A stretch of DNA of 54,235 nucleotides, from assembly GCA_016190445.1 (NCBI GenBank), contig JACPQL010000001.1, forward strand, positions 1 to 54,235, read 5' to 3'. The DNA comes from Chloroflexota bacterium. GTDB lineage: Bacteria; Chloroflexota; Dehalococcoidia; Lucifugimonadales; JACPQL01. Below are positions 41,597 to 50,361 of this stretch, piece after piece. The translations under genes were made by a program, and so were the position numbers. Within the stretch, counting starts at the first letter, position 1; each line of letters opens with the position of its first letter. The notes under the pieces are model-generated. The model searched no databases and was not told the DNA's origin. It saw only the letters and a program-made list of their open reading frames with translations.

Positions 41597-42993
41597 GAGG
41601 TAACAAGCCACAGACTGTCGGAGCGCTTGCAGCCAGCGGCCATGAAGTGTTGCCTGTGCGGGCCGAGCTGCGCCGGAACCTTATGCGGAAGATACAAGCC
41701 AAGGAGACGCTGTTCCCGGGCATTATCGGTTTCGAGGACACCGTAATTCCCCAGTTGGAGAACGCCCTCCTCTCCGGCCAGGACATGATCCTTCTGGGGG
41801 AGCGAGGCCAGGCCAAGAGCAGACTCATTCGCAGCCTGGTAAGCCTGCTGGAGGAAGAGGTCCCCTTCATCGCCGGGTGCGAGATCAACGACAACCCTTA
41901 CGCGCCCATCTGCCGGGCCTGTAGGGACAAGGTGGCCGAGCAGGGCGAGAATACTCCCATCTCCTGGCTGCCCCGAGAGCAGCGGTACGCGGAGAAGCTG
42001 GCCACGCCGGACATCTCCATCGCCGACCTCATCGGTGAGGTGGACCCCATCCGCGTGGCCGAGGGCCGCTATCTCTCCGACGAGCTGACCATCCACTACG
42101 GCCTCATCCCCCGCACCAATAGGGGTATCTTCTCCATCAACGAGCTACCGGACCTGGCGGAGCGCATCCAGGTGGGGCTGTTCAACCTGATGGAGGAGCG
42201 GGACGTCCAGATAAAGGGGTACCGCATCCGGCTGCCCCTGGACGTGGTGGTGGTGGCCAGCGCCAACCCGGAGGACTATACCAACCGCGGGCGCATCATT
42301 ACGCCACTGAAAGACCGCTACGGCGCCCTGGTGCGCACCCACTACCCCACCACCCTGGCAGACGAGATCACTATCATGGAGCAGGAGAGGTCCCGCTTCC
42401 AGGACGCGGAGGAGAGGGTGCACGTGCCACCCTATATGCGTGAGATCATAGCTGAGTTCACCTCCCTTGCACGCCACAGCCCGGACATCAACCAGCGCTC
42501 CGGCGTCAGCGTGCGCGTCTCCATCGCCAACTACGAAAGCATCATCGCCAACGCCCTGCGTCGCGCCCTGCGCCTGGGTGAAAGGGGAGCAGCGCCCAGA
42601 ATAAGCGACCTTCGGGCCATGGTCACCTCCACCGTCGGCAAGATCGAGATGGAGAGCATCGAAGAGGGCCGGGAGGGCCGGCTCATTGAAGACCTGACCA
42701 AGAAGGCCGTGCTCAACGTGTTCGGTCGCTACTTCAACGTGCGGCAGTTCGACTCTCTGGTGCAACAGTTCGAGCAGGGGCTTACCATGGAGACCGGCGA
42801 GGACATGACCTCCACGGAGTATGTGAAGAGCGTGGCACGCCTGGAAGGCATCTCCCAGGCTGCTCGCCGCTTGGGCGCAGGGGAGAGCGCGGAGCTGGTG
42901 GCCTCCGCAGTGGAGTTCGTGCTGGAGGGTCTCCACCTCAACCGCCGCCTCAACCGCGACCGGGTGGAGGGCGGGTACCGGTACAAGGGGTAG
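41593..42993 (+). CDS. MoxR/magnesium-chelatase-like AAA+ ATPase
   Basis: 466 residues. Walker A GERGQAKSRLIRSL (about residues 75-88; the GQAKS form is typical of this subfamily), Walker B-like FSINELPDLAERIQVGLFNLMEERDVQ (about 180-206), sensor 1 LDVVVVASANPEDYTNRG, and arginine finger region ITPLKDRYGALVRTHYP. A helical C terminus with repeated Glu/Arg (about 355-460) follows. It is homologous to ChlI/BchI, but no chelatase H subunit is nearby. ATG overlaps the DUF763 stop by 4 nt, and the VWA gene starts 9 nt after its stop, so the trio is one operon. MoxR-VWA pairs usually act together as a chaperone or activation system. Confidence 0.9.
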   Translation: MRGNKPQTVGALAASGHEVLPVRAELRRNLMRKIQAKETLFPGIIGFEDTVIPQLENALLSGQDMILLGERGQAKSRLIRSLVSLLEEEVPFIAGCEINDNPYAPICRACRDKVAEQGENTPISWLPREQRYAEKLATPDISIADLIGEVDPIRVAEGRYLSDELTIHYGLIPRTNRGIFSINELPDLAERIQVGLFNLMEERDVQIKGYRIRLPLDVVVVASANPEDYTNRGRIITPLKDRYGALVRTHYPTTLADEITIMEQERSRFQDAEERVHVPPYMREIIAEFTSLARHSPDINQRSGVSVRVSIANYESIIANALRRALRLGERGAAPRISDLRAMVTSTVGKIEMESIEEGREGRLIEDLTKKAVLNVFGRYFNVRQFDSLVQQFEQGLTMETGEDMTSTEYVKSVARLEGISQAARRLGAGESAELVASAVEFVLEGLHLNRRLNRDRVEGGYRYKG

Positions 42994-43002
42994 GTCGGCG
43001 CA

Positions 43003-45027
43003 ATGCTGCACCACAGGTACTCCCGCTGGGATGGCAGCCAGGAGGTGTTCCCCATCCGCGAGGACGAGCTGATGGACCACCTCTCGGACCACCTCCTCAA
43101 CCACGGCGATCTCTCCACCGCCCTGCACTCCCTGATACAGAGAGGGGTCCAGGGACGGGACGGCCAGCGCCTGGTCGGCCTTCAGGAGCTGCTCCAGCGC
43201 CTGCGCCAGCTCCGCCAGGAGGTCCTGCAACGGTACGACCTGGACTCCCTTGTCCAGGACATCCAGCGTCGCCTGGACTCGGTGGTCCAGCAGGAGCTGC
43301 AAGGCATGGCCCGCAGGCTGGAGGAGGCGCGGCAACGGGCCGGGGAACAGGGACTGGCCCGCGAAACGGAGGAGGGCCTTCTATCTCTGCTGGATCGCAT
43401 GGTGGAGCGTAACCGCCAGGTCCTTCAGGCCCTCCCTACCGATGTGGCGGGGGCCATACGTAGCCTGCAAGAGTACGAGTTCATGGACGCCGAGGCCAAA
43501 GCCCACTTCGATGAGCTCGTGGACTCCCTTCAGGGCCGGGTGCTGGACGCTCACCTGCGCGACCTGACCCGGCGGCTCCAGGGTCTCACGCCCCAGGACC
43601 TGGAGCGCGCCAGGCAGATGCTCCACGACCTGAACCGTCTGCTGCGAGACACCGACCACGGGGATTGGGCCACCTTCCAGCGGTTTGTGCAGCAGCACGG
43701 GGAGATGTTCGGCCCCAACCCTCCCGCCAGCCTGGAGGAGCTGGTAGAGCGCCTCCAGCGCCAGGTAGCGCAGATGGAGTCCCTGTTGCGCAGCATGTCC
43801 CAGGAGCAGCGCCAGCAACTGCGCGACATCCTTGACTCGGTGTTCAGGAACCAGGAGCTGCGGCGGGAGCTAGCGGAGCTGGCGCTGGCCCTGGAGCGGA
43901 TGCACGGCCCGGGAGACCTGGGCCAGGACTACGACTTTGTGGGCCAGGAGCCCGTTACCCTGGACAAGGCCATGGACCTGGTGCGGCGACTCCAGGAGAT
44001 GGGTGAGCTGGAGAAGCAGCTCACCCACACCCAGCACGGCGGCGGCCTCTCCAGTGTGGACTCCAGGAGTGTGCGAGACCTGCTGGGGGTGGAGGCGTAC
44101 CAACATCTGGAGCAATTGAAGGAGATGGTGCAGCGGCTGGAGGAGGCGGGCTACATCCAGCCCATCGGTGCCCGGCACGAACTCACCCCCAAGGGCATGC
44201 GCAGGATCGGGCAGAAGGCCCTGGGCGAGATATTCGTCCTCATCAAGAAGGACAGGGCCGGCAGCCACGCGGTGCGCCGTCATGGCTTAGGCGGCGAGCG
44301 AGTGGAGGAGACCAAGCCCTACCAGTTTGGGGACGCCTTTGAGCCACACCTGCCACGCACCCTCATGAACGCGGTCCAGCGCCAGGGCGCGGGGTGCCCG
44401 GTGAGCCTGGAGCCCGGGGACTTTGAGGTGTATCGCACTGAGCAGACCTCGCAGTCCAGCACGGTGTTGATGATAGACCAGAGCCTCTCCATGGCCATGC
44501 GCGGCAACTTCCTGGCGGCGAAGAAGGTCGCCCTGGCCTTGGACAGCCTCATCAGGACCCAGTTCCCCAGGGACTCGCTGCACATCGTGGGGTTTTCCAC
44601 TTATGCCAGAGAGGTGGAGGCCGAGCAACTGGCCTACCTGAGATGGGATGAGTTCGACCCCTACACTAACATTCAGCACGGCCTGGCGCTTTCGCAGAAG
44701 CTACTGGCAAGGGTCTCTGGGGGGACCAAGCAGATCATCATGGTCTCCGACGGCGAGCCCACGGCCCACATGGAGACGGGCGAGCTATTCCTCCAGTACC
44801 CACCCAGCCCGCGCACCATCCGCCAGACGCTGCTGGAGGTGCAAAAGTGCACCCGCAGGGGAATCGTCATTAGCACCTTCATGCTGGGGAGGAGCCCGTA
44901 CCTGAACGGGTTCATGGACCAGATGACCCGCCTCAACCGGGGGCGCGTCTTCTACACCAGCCCCGACCGCCTGGGGCAGTACATCCTTGTGGACTACGTC
45001 ACCAGCAGACGGCGGGTCATAGGGTAG
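43003..45027 (+). CDS. von Willebrand factor A domain protein, partner of the MoxR-like ATPase
   Basis: 674 residues. A long Arg/Gln/Leu-rich, coiled-coil-prone N-terminal part (about 1-440), with many QRL and LRQL stretches, is followed by a C-terminal VWA domain (about 480-670). The MIDAS is complete: DQSLSM (DxSxS, about 489-494), a conserved Thr region in SGGTKQIIMVSDGEP (the DGE is the fourth motif), and EYDPYTN-like FDPYTNIQHG. This is the ChlD/CoxE-like companion of the preceding ATPase and would couple metal-ion-dependent binding to ATP hydrolysis. Client unknown. Confidence 0.9.
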   Translation: MLHHRYSRWDGSQEVFPIREDELMDHLSDHLLNHGDLSTALHSLIQRGVQGRDGQRLVGLQELLQRLRQLRQEVLQRYDLDSLVQDIQRRLDSVVQQELQGMARRLEEARQRAGEQGLARETEEGLLSLLDRMVERNRQVLQALPTDVAGAIRSLQEYEFMDAEAKAHFDELVDSLQGRVLDAHLRDLTRRLQGLTPQDLERARQMLHDLNRLLRDTDHGDWATFQRFVQQHGEMFGPNPPASLEELVERLQRQVAQMESLLRSMSQEQRQQLRDILDSVFRNQELRRELAELALALERMHGPGDLGQDYDFVGQEPVTLDKAMDLVRRLQEMGELEKQLTHTQHGGGLSSVDSRSVRDLLGVEAYQHLEQLKEMVQRLEEAGYIQPIGARHELTPKGMRRIGQKALGEIFVLIKKDRAGSHAVRRHGLGGERVEETKPYQFGDAFEPHLPRTLMNAVQRQGAGCPVSLEPGDFEVYRTEQTSQSSTVLMIDQSLSMAMRGNFLAAKKVALALDSLIRTQFPRDSLHIVGFSTYAREVEAEQLAYLRWDEFDPYTNIQHGLALSQKLLARVSGGTKQIIMVSDGEPTAHMETGELFLQYPPSPRTIRQTLLEVQKCTRRGIVISTFMLGRSPYLNGFMDQMTRLNRGRVFYTSPDRLGQYILVDYVTSRRRVIG

Positions 45028-45097
45028 GCGCCTTCGCAAGTGCTCCGAGGCACCGCCCCCTTCCGGCAGGGGCCCAAAACGAGTTTTGGCATAGCTT

Positions 45098-45328
45098 CTA
45101 GTTAATCCACGGGCAGGTGACGGTGTTGGTGACGCCGCGGATGGTGCGGATTTTCTGGCGCAAGATCGCGGTAATATCCTCCGGGGTGTCGGTCTCCAAC
45201 TCCACAACTATGTCGTAGGGGCCGAGCACCTCGTGTACCACCGCCCTAGGGATAGTGCGCAGTTGCTCAATCACCACCTGAGTCCTTGCAGGCTCCACAC
45301 TGATCAGAATATAAGCGTTTGCCGCCAT
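45098..45328 (-). CDS. Small Lrp/AsnC ligand-binding (RAM) domain protein
   Basis: 76 residues with only the RAM/ACT-like effector domain of Lrp/AsnC regulators (AYILISVEPARTQVVIEQLRTIPRAVVHEVLGPYDIVVELETDTPEDITAILRQKIRTIRGVTNT). There is no helix-turn-helix. Such stand-alone RAM proteins are known to bind amino acids and may modulate other regulators. Single gene, convergent with the VWA gene and divergent from the DUF169 gene. Confidence 0.88.
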   Translation of the reverse strand: MAANAYILISVEPARTQVVIEQLRTIPRAVVHEVLGPYDIVVELETDTPEDITAILRQKIRTIRGVTNTVTCPWIN

Positions 45329-45535
45329 TGCACTACCTCCATCAGCCCCTCCTTCGTCCCCGGGGCTGTCTGTAGTCCAGTCAATAGATGCCCAAGTATA
45401 GCCACCCCCCTCGTGCAGGACAAGTGGATGTCTTTCTCACCAAGCCCGAGTGTGGCGAGCCCAGCCGACATGGATTATACTTCCCCGCAGCCGGGGACGA
45501 CGGGAGCCGTTACTGGCTCCTGGGAAGGAGCGACC

Positions 45536-46246
45536 ATGACCTGGGAGGAGATGCGGCAGGAGTTGGCGAACTTGAAGACGGCGCTATCGCTGGACCACAC
45601 GCCCATAGGCATCGCCTTTGTGCCTGAGGCGCTTTCCGGCCTCTCCCGGCCTGACCGCCCGGTGCCCTCGGGCTGTTCCTTCTGGCGGATGGCGGAGCGA
45701 GATGTCATCTTCACGGCGCCTGAGGACCACAACTGTCCCATAGGGGTGATGACCATGGGGTTCCAGCTAGCGCCGGAGAAGGAGCCCGAGGCCAAGGCGC
45801 TCCTGGACCTGATGTGCGACTGCGCGTACATCAGCCCCGAAGAGCTTTCGCAGATACCAGGTGTGGAGCGGTCCCACTACGGCATCGTCTACGGCCCCCT
45901 GGGCCAGATGCCGGTGGAGCCCGACGTGGCCTTCTTCGTCTGCCGGCCAGGCCAGGCCATGATGCTGGCCGAGGCCATGGGGAGTGTGGCGTGGAAGGGT
46001 GGCCCGGGTACCCCCGCCTTTGGGCGGCCCGCTTGCGCCACCATACCAATGGCCCTGAAAACCGGGGTGCCCAGCATGAGCCTGGGTTGAATCGGCTCAC
46101 GCGTGTACGCGTCCCTTGAGGACGACGAGATGCTGATGGCTATCCCGGGCTCAGGGCTGCACGGCCTGGCAGAGAGGGTACGCGTGATCGTCCAGGCCAA
46201 CAGCACCCTGGAAGAGCTACATGTGGGGAGACGGGCCCAGTTCTAA
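45536..46246 (+). CDS. DUF169-family protein with an in-frame TGA, candidate selenoprotein
   Basis: Reading from ATG 45536 (GGAAGGAG 5 nt upstream), the frame meets TGA at 46088-46090 (codon 185) and then stays open, with no stop, to TAA 46244-46246. This gives 236 residues, the usual DUF169 length. The N-terminal part fits DUF169 (PIGIAFVPEAL, CSFWRMAERDVIF, CPIGVMTMGF, DVAFFVCRPGQAMMLAEA, TPAFGRPACATIPMALKTGVPSMSLG). The TGA falls in the family's conserved motif SLG-C-xG, and it is followed by IGSRVYASLEDDEMLMAIPG, matching the family's SLGCxGxR...DDEMLxxIP. TGA therefore replaces a conserved cysteine, which suggests selenocysteine. A stop-codon mutation with loss of the last quarter is the alternative. 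Function of DUF169 is unknown. Confidence 0.7.
46099..46124 (+). promoter_or_regulatory. Possible SECIS-like hairpins after the TGA of the DUF169 gene
   Basis: Two mutually exclusive small hairpins are seen. ACGCG-TGTA-CGCGT (46099-46112) has a G at loop position 2, but only 14 nt separate the TGA from that G. CGTCC-CTTGA-GGACG (46110-46124) is better spaced but has its G at loop position 4. Neither meets the textbook SECIS pattern fully. Confidence 0.3.
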
Positions 46247-46260
46247 AGGCTATTCGGAAA

Positions 46261-46370
46261 ACCCTCACCCCCTCGGTCCCCCTCTCCCGACGGGAGAAGG
46301 GGAAGAAGAGAGTTTCTGGGGACACCCCAGACCCCGGCAGGGGGCGGAGCCCCTGCATCCCCAAGGATTT
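46261..46370. repeat. Interspersed hairpin-rich intergenic repeat
   Basis: Contains CCTCTCCC-GAC-GGGAGA (46285-46301) and CCCCAGACCCCGGCAGGGGG (46326-46345), the latter related to bases 1-46 of the window. Such elements could act as terminators for the converging genes. Confidence 0.55.
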
Positions 46371-46388
46371 CAACAGAGCCAGTAGTCT

Positions 46389-48449
46389 CTATCTGGGGAA
46401 GGCGTCCCTCAGGCCCCCGTCCACCGCCAGCACCGCCCCCGTGGTCTTGGAGGAGCGAGCACTCGCAAAAAAGAGGGCCACCTCCGCCACGTCCTCAGGG
46501 GTCACCCGCTGGCGCAGCAGGTTCCGCTGCCGGTAGAACTCCTCCAGCTCCTCCACGGGTATGCCGTGGGCCCTGGCCCTCTGCTCCCTGACCTCCGGGG
46601 ACCAGAGGCTGGAGTCGCGGAACACCGCATCCGGGTTGATGATGTTGCAGCGTATGCCAAACTCGCCGTTCTCGATGGCCAGGACGCGGGCCAACTGGGT
46701 CTCCGCCGCTTTGGAGGCGCTGTAGGCCCCGAACTCGGCGCCTGGGGCGGGCACGTTCTTGGTGCCAATGAACACGATGCTACCGCCCATGCCTTGCTCC
46801 CTCATCAGCTTCACCGCGTGTTGAGCAACCAGGAAGTGGCCTGTGGCGTTCACCTCCATGGCCCGCCGCCACTCTGACGGTGGGAGCTCGTGCAGGGCAC
46901 CAACGGGCGCCACTCCCGCGTTGGACACCAGGACGTCCAGCCCGCCGAAGGCCAGGCGCGTCTGCCGAAAGGCGTCAGCCACAGCCTGCTCGTCGGTCAC
47001 ATCCATCGGGCAGGCCAGGGCCCGCCCCTCACCGTAGCCCACCGTCAGCTCCTCGGCCACCAGCCTGGCACCCTCCAGGTCAATGTCGGTGACCACCACA
47101 TGGGCCCCCTCGGCGGCAAACCGCCGGGCGATGGCCCGCCCTATTCCCCTTGCCCCGCCTGTGATCAGCGCCACCCGGCGGGCCAACTCCCTCTCCGGGG
47201 GTGCAAGGGTGAGCTTGTATAGCTCCGAGGGCCAGTACTCCACGTCAAAGGCATCCTGTGGGCTGAGGGAGACGTAGTCGCCCAGGGCGTAGGCGCCACC
47301 CATCACCGCCACGGTGTGGCGGTACACGTCGGCACTGGTTCGGGCGTAATGGGCATCCCGGCCGGTGGTCCACATGCCTACCCCCGGCACCAGAATGACC
47401 CGTGGATAGGGGTCCAGCATGGGCTCCTGGCCTGTGCGGTGCTCTCTGTACCAGGCGGCATACTCCTTGGCGTACTGCTCCACGCCCTGGCGAAGCGCCG
47501 CCAGCAGAGCGGGGACGTCCTCCGGGTCCTCGGCGGAGAGCCACAGGGCCCTGGGCTTGGTGTGGAGGATATGGTCAGCGGTGGCGGGGCCTGCGGCGCA
47601 AAGGTCACGGCCAACGCCAGAGTTGACGAACTCTAGCACTTCGGGGCTGTCATCGTAGCGCAGCACCACTATCTGCTGGCGGCTCACCGCGCCCCGCAGG
47701 GTGGGGGCCAGGGCTGCGGCGACCCGATGGCGGTGTTCGCTCTCCGGAAGGCGCTGCTTCATACCTCCAAAGAGAGGTCTGCCCATGGAGCGGTTGCTTA
47801 GCAGCTCCTCTGCCCGGCGCACCATCTCAATGTGCGTCTCGTACGCTTGCTTTGGCGTCGCGCCCCAGGTGACCAAGCCGTGGTTCATGAGCACCAGTCC
47901 GCTGCCCATGGGGTTGGTCATGGCCCTCCGCGCCGCCTCCTTGGCCAGAAGGAAGCCGGGGCGTTGGTATCCCACCACCGCCACGTCACGGCCATACAGC
48001 GACTTGAGCAGGTCCTGGGAGCGTCGGGTGTTTGTAAGCGCCAGGATGGCGTCGGCATGGGTGTGTACAACGCTCTTATGTGGCAGGAAGGCGTGCAGCA
48101 GCGTCTCAATGGAGGGTCGAGGGGAGTCGGGTCCCATCAGGCACCGGGCCAGATAGCTCAGCACCTCCTCGTCGGACATGTCCTCTTTGATGAACAGGAG
48201 ATGCAGGTCGTCCAGCCGCAAGCCGGGGAAGTGGAGGCGCTGAGCGGCCTTCATATCGGCCCCGGAGGCCTTGATGCGGAGCACCTTGATCTCCCGGCCC
48301 CGGAAATCGCGCTCTTGGGTCTTGAGGGAGGTGTTGCCACCCCCCCAAACGACCAGAGAAGGGTCTTGCCCGATGATCTGGCTCTGGTGCACCAGGAGGT
48401 CCAAGTCATCCATCCCGACGACATCGTCGTCGGACCACCGGTTTTCCAT
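46389..48449 (-). CDS. Bifunctional class II aldolase / short-chain dehydrogenase
   Basis: 686 residues. An N-terminal class II (fuculose/rhamnulose-type) aldolase domain (about 1-410) has WGGGNTSLK, VVHTHADAILALTN (metal-binding His) and LMNHGLVTWG. A C-terminal SDR domain (about 425-686) has TGGARGIGRAIARRFAAEGAHVVVTD (NAD(P) site), LVSNAGVAP, and the catalytic YSASKAAE (YxxxK). The architecture matches the RhaD/YuxG-like bifunctional rhamnulose-1-phosphate aldolase/lactaldehyde dehydrogenase, used for L-rhamnose or related sugars. No other sugar genes are adjacent, so the natural substrate is not established. Confidence 0.92.
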   Translation of the reverse strand: MENRWSDDDVVGMDDLDLLVHQSQIIGQDPSLVVWGGGNTSLKTQERDFRGREIKVLRIKASGADMKAAQRLHFPGLRLDDLHLLFIKEDMSDEEVLSYLARCLMGPDSPRPSIETLLHAFLPHKSVVHTHADAILALTNTRRSQDLLKSLYGRDVAVVGYQRPGFLLAKEAARRAMTNPMGSGLVLMNHGLVTWGATPKQAYETHIEMVRRAEELLSNRSMGRPLFGGMKQRLPESEHRHRVAAALAPTLRGAVSRQQIVVLRYDDSPEVLEFVNSGVGRDLCAAGPATADHILHTKPRALWLSAEDPEDVPALLAALRQGVEQYAKEYAAWYREHRTGQEPMLDPYPRVILVPGVGMWTTGRDAHYARTSADVYRHTVAVMGGAYALGDYVSLSPQDAFDVEYWPSELYKLTLAPPERELARRVALITGGARGIGRAIARRFAAEGAHVVVTDIDLEGARLVAEELTVGYGEGRALACPMDVTDEQAVADAFRQTRLAFGGLDVLVSNAGVAPVGALHELPPSEWRRAMEVNATGHFLVAQHAVKLMREQGMGGSIVFIGTKNVPAPGAEFGAYSASKAAETQLARVLAIENGEFGIRCNIINPDAVFRDSSLWSPEVREQRARAHGIPVEELEEFYRQRNLLRQRVTPEDVAEVALFFASARSSKTTGAVLAVDGGLRDAFPR

Positions 48450-48539
48450 CTACGCCCTCCCCAGTGGCCCCGAAGCCTGACGCCTCGGCTGCGACTTGCA
48501 CCGTATTTTGAGGTAAGCGAGGGCCGCCCGCAAGGGTGC

Positions 48540-49277
48540 TCAGGCTTCTCCCCTACGGCGCTGTTCGGCAATCATCCGGGCAACATCGGCTGCCGATGTC
48601 TGCCCCAGTCTTGCCATCTCCTTCATGCGTGCAGCCCGGGAGGCCAGCTCCTCGGCGCCAGCCTGCAGCAGTTGAGACCCGGCCACCGCCTCAAAGCGGT
48701 CGCCCTCCTCCACCCAGCGGTGAAGGAGACGCCCCACAGGGCGGCCTCCCTCCACACGGTCAATCTCATGGACCTCGGCCAGGCGGCGCCAGAGGGTATC
48801 GTGCCCACTGCCAAAGCGCCGGAGGTACAGCACCAGCCGGATGCAGGAGGCCTGCTCATCAGTGACGCCGTTGCCCAGGCAGATGGCGTCGAAAGTCTCC
48901 TGAAGGCCGGGGGCGTGGAGGGCTGTGGCCAAGGAGTATCCCACGGTCAGGGTATCGAAGAGGCGATGCACGGGAGCACCCCATATGTAAGTGGGCACCG
49001 GCGCCTGGCTGAACTCGCCCACCACCAGATAGCCACCCGTGGCCGCCCTCTTGAGACGCACCATCTCCTCCTCATCCCCCCGAAGGCTGTGGACCGGCAC
49101 CTCTGGAGGCAAGAGGGCCAGCATGGCGTTCAGCACCGTGGTCTTGCCCGCCAGGCGTGGGATGGCGACGACAACGAAAGACCATCGCTCGTCCACCGCG
49201 GCCCAAAGGGTGGCGGCCATCTCGGCGCTCATGGTCCCGTTACGGACGAGCTCCAGAATGGTGGGGGCTTCGGACAA
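48540..49277 (-). CDS. P-loop ATPase resembling type II/IV secretion (CpaF/PilT-like) ATPases
   Basis: 245 residues. FVVVAIPRLAGKTTVLNAMLALLP (about 34-57) is a variant Walker A (xxxxAGKTT). LVVGEFSQAPVPTYIWG resembles the Walker B/Glu box, and ATALHAPGLQETFDAI resembles the TLHA-type His box of secretion ATPases. The C-terminal half (about 175-245) is helical, Arg/Glu-rich, ending in RRRGEA. It is shorter than CpaF, lacks the N-terminal domain, and no pilus genes flank it, so its role is unclear. Divergent from the 49352 gene. Confidence 0.65.
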   Translation of the reverse strand: MSEAPTILELVRNGTMSAEMAATLWAAVDERWSFVVVAIPRLAGKTTVLNAMLALLPPEVPVHSLRGDEEEMVRLKRAATGGYLVVGEFSQAPVPTYIWGAPVHRLFDTLTVGYSLATALHAPGLQETFDAICLGNGVTDEQASCIRLVLYLRRFGSGHDTLWRRLAEVHEIDRVEGGRPVGRLLHRWVEEGDRFEAVAGSQLLQAGAEELASRAARMKEMARLGQTSAADVARMIAEQRRRGEA

Positions 49278-49351
49278 GGAGGACCTCTCAGAAGGCTACG
49301 CACACCTGATGCAGGTATAATACCAGTATGTGGCTGTAGGGGTGCGACGGA

Positions 49352-49855
49352 ATGTTCAACTGGCTGCGTCCGCTGCGCGTGGAGCTCCTTCTCCAGGGCC
49401 ATCCATACAGGCTGGGCGAGACCATCAATCTTGCCGTTGAGCTGCACGCCAGAGGTCCCGTGCATATAAGGGAAGGCCGGGTGGACCTGGTGTGCCAGGG
49501 CCGCTGGGTGGAGGTCTACACCCTCATGGTGCCCGTGTACCCCAGGCTCATGCCGCAGATCAGGGGGATGACAGAGTCACTGCGCAAGGAGAGAGTGCCC
49601 AAGCAAGTGACGGAGGACGTCAAGGCGAGCTATGTGCACAGCAGCGTGGTGTTTGGTGCCGACGACCGCCTGGCTGCGGGCGACATCGCCAGGTATACTG
49701 TCAGCTTGGAGACCCGGCCTGCGAGGCCGCGTCATGTGCCGGCAGCCAGGCTCCGCTGGCTGCTGATCGCCTGGGTGGACGTTGCTGGTGCCAGGAACGT
49801 CAGCTCCAGGCGGCTGGTCACCGTGGCACTTCCGGGAGGTGCGGACAACCTGTGA
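49352..49855 (+). CDS. Uncharacterized beta-rich protein, arrestin/Spo0M-like fold suspected
   Basis: 167 residues, no confident family. The N-terminal pattern VELLLQGHPYRLGETINLAVELHARGPVHIREGRVDLVCQGRW alternates beta strands and turns, as in arrestin-like Spo0M proteins, and the C-terminal part continues with strands (ARYTVSLETRP, LRWLLIAWVDVAGARNV). ATG 49352 with GGTGCGACGGA upstream; a perfect TATAAT at 49316-49321 lies about 30 nt before it. Divergently oriented with the secretion-like ATPase, so the two may share regulation. Confidence 0.55.
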   Translation: MFNWLRPLRVELLLQGHPYRLGETINLAVELHARGPVHIREGRVDLVCQGRWVEVYTLMVPVYPRLMPQIRGMTESLRKERVPKQVTEDVKASYVHSSVVFGADDRLAAGDIARYTVSLETRPARPRHVPAARLRWLLIAWVDVAGARNVSSRRLVTVALPGGADNL

Positions 49856-50025
49856 GTGCTCCATGAAACGGGGCCTCCGCCAATCCGGCACGAAAATCCG
49901 CCTGCGCCCACCGGAGGCGGGCTCAGGCCGGACGGCCACTTTCTTAGCAGTTCCGATATTATCCGGTGGGGAGGAAACCAAGGAGACGGACTGGCAACCC
50001 TTCGGGCCGCAACGACAGAATCGAA

Positions 50026-50102
50026 TGGTCGGGGTGGCCAGATTTGAACTGGCGACCCCCTGCACCCCATGCAGGTGCGCTACCGGGCTGCGCCACACCC
50101 CG
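50026..50102 (-). tRNA. tRNA-Pro (anticodon GGG), encoded CCA
   Basis: Complete cloverleaf: acceptor CGGGGTG/CACCCCG, D arm GGCGCAGCCCGGTAGCGC, anticodon stem CCTGC/GCAGG with a regular 7-nt loop ATGGGGT (anticodon GGG), T arm GCCAG-TTCAAAT-CTGGC, discriminator A, encoded CCA. Decodes CCC/CCU. Confidence 0.95.
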
Positions 50103-50361
50103 ACGCAGCCCAAGAATAGCACGCGGCAGCGCCCCCTTCAAGGCCACGTGTGGTTCTTAGGCAGTCTCTCCTCCGTTGACGGTGTAGTGGCGTCAACCGT
50201 ACCATAGACCCACAGGCCCGAATTCGTCTTTCTCCCCGAGGACAACCACCCTGCCTGGGGACCGTAGCGGAGGCCGCGTATCGGAGGTTTCCCGCTAAGG
50301 ACAACCAGGGGAAGGCTTCGGGCAAGCCTGTGGGGCCCAGGTCAGGGGAGAGGGAGGCACT

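Noticed and set aside
42145-43335. 396-codon minus-strand open frame over the ATPase/VWA junction
   Set aside because: Antisense shadow; Leu/Val/His-rich composition without domain signature.
1428-46246. Reassignment of TGA as a general sense codon (altered genetic code)
   Set aside because: Many genes here end with TGA at the family-typical C terminus (for example PHP, PurN-like, UspA), so TGA is normally a stop.
47832-49469. 545-codon plus-strand open frame spanning two minus-strand genes
   Set aside because: Shadow frame crossing the aldolase/SDR and ATPase genes; no domain.
50026-50361. Integrated element at tRNA-Pro
   Set aside because: No integrase, no duplicated tRNA 3' end, and flanking genes are ordinary chromosomal genes.
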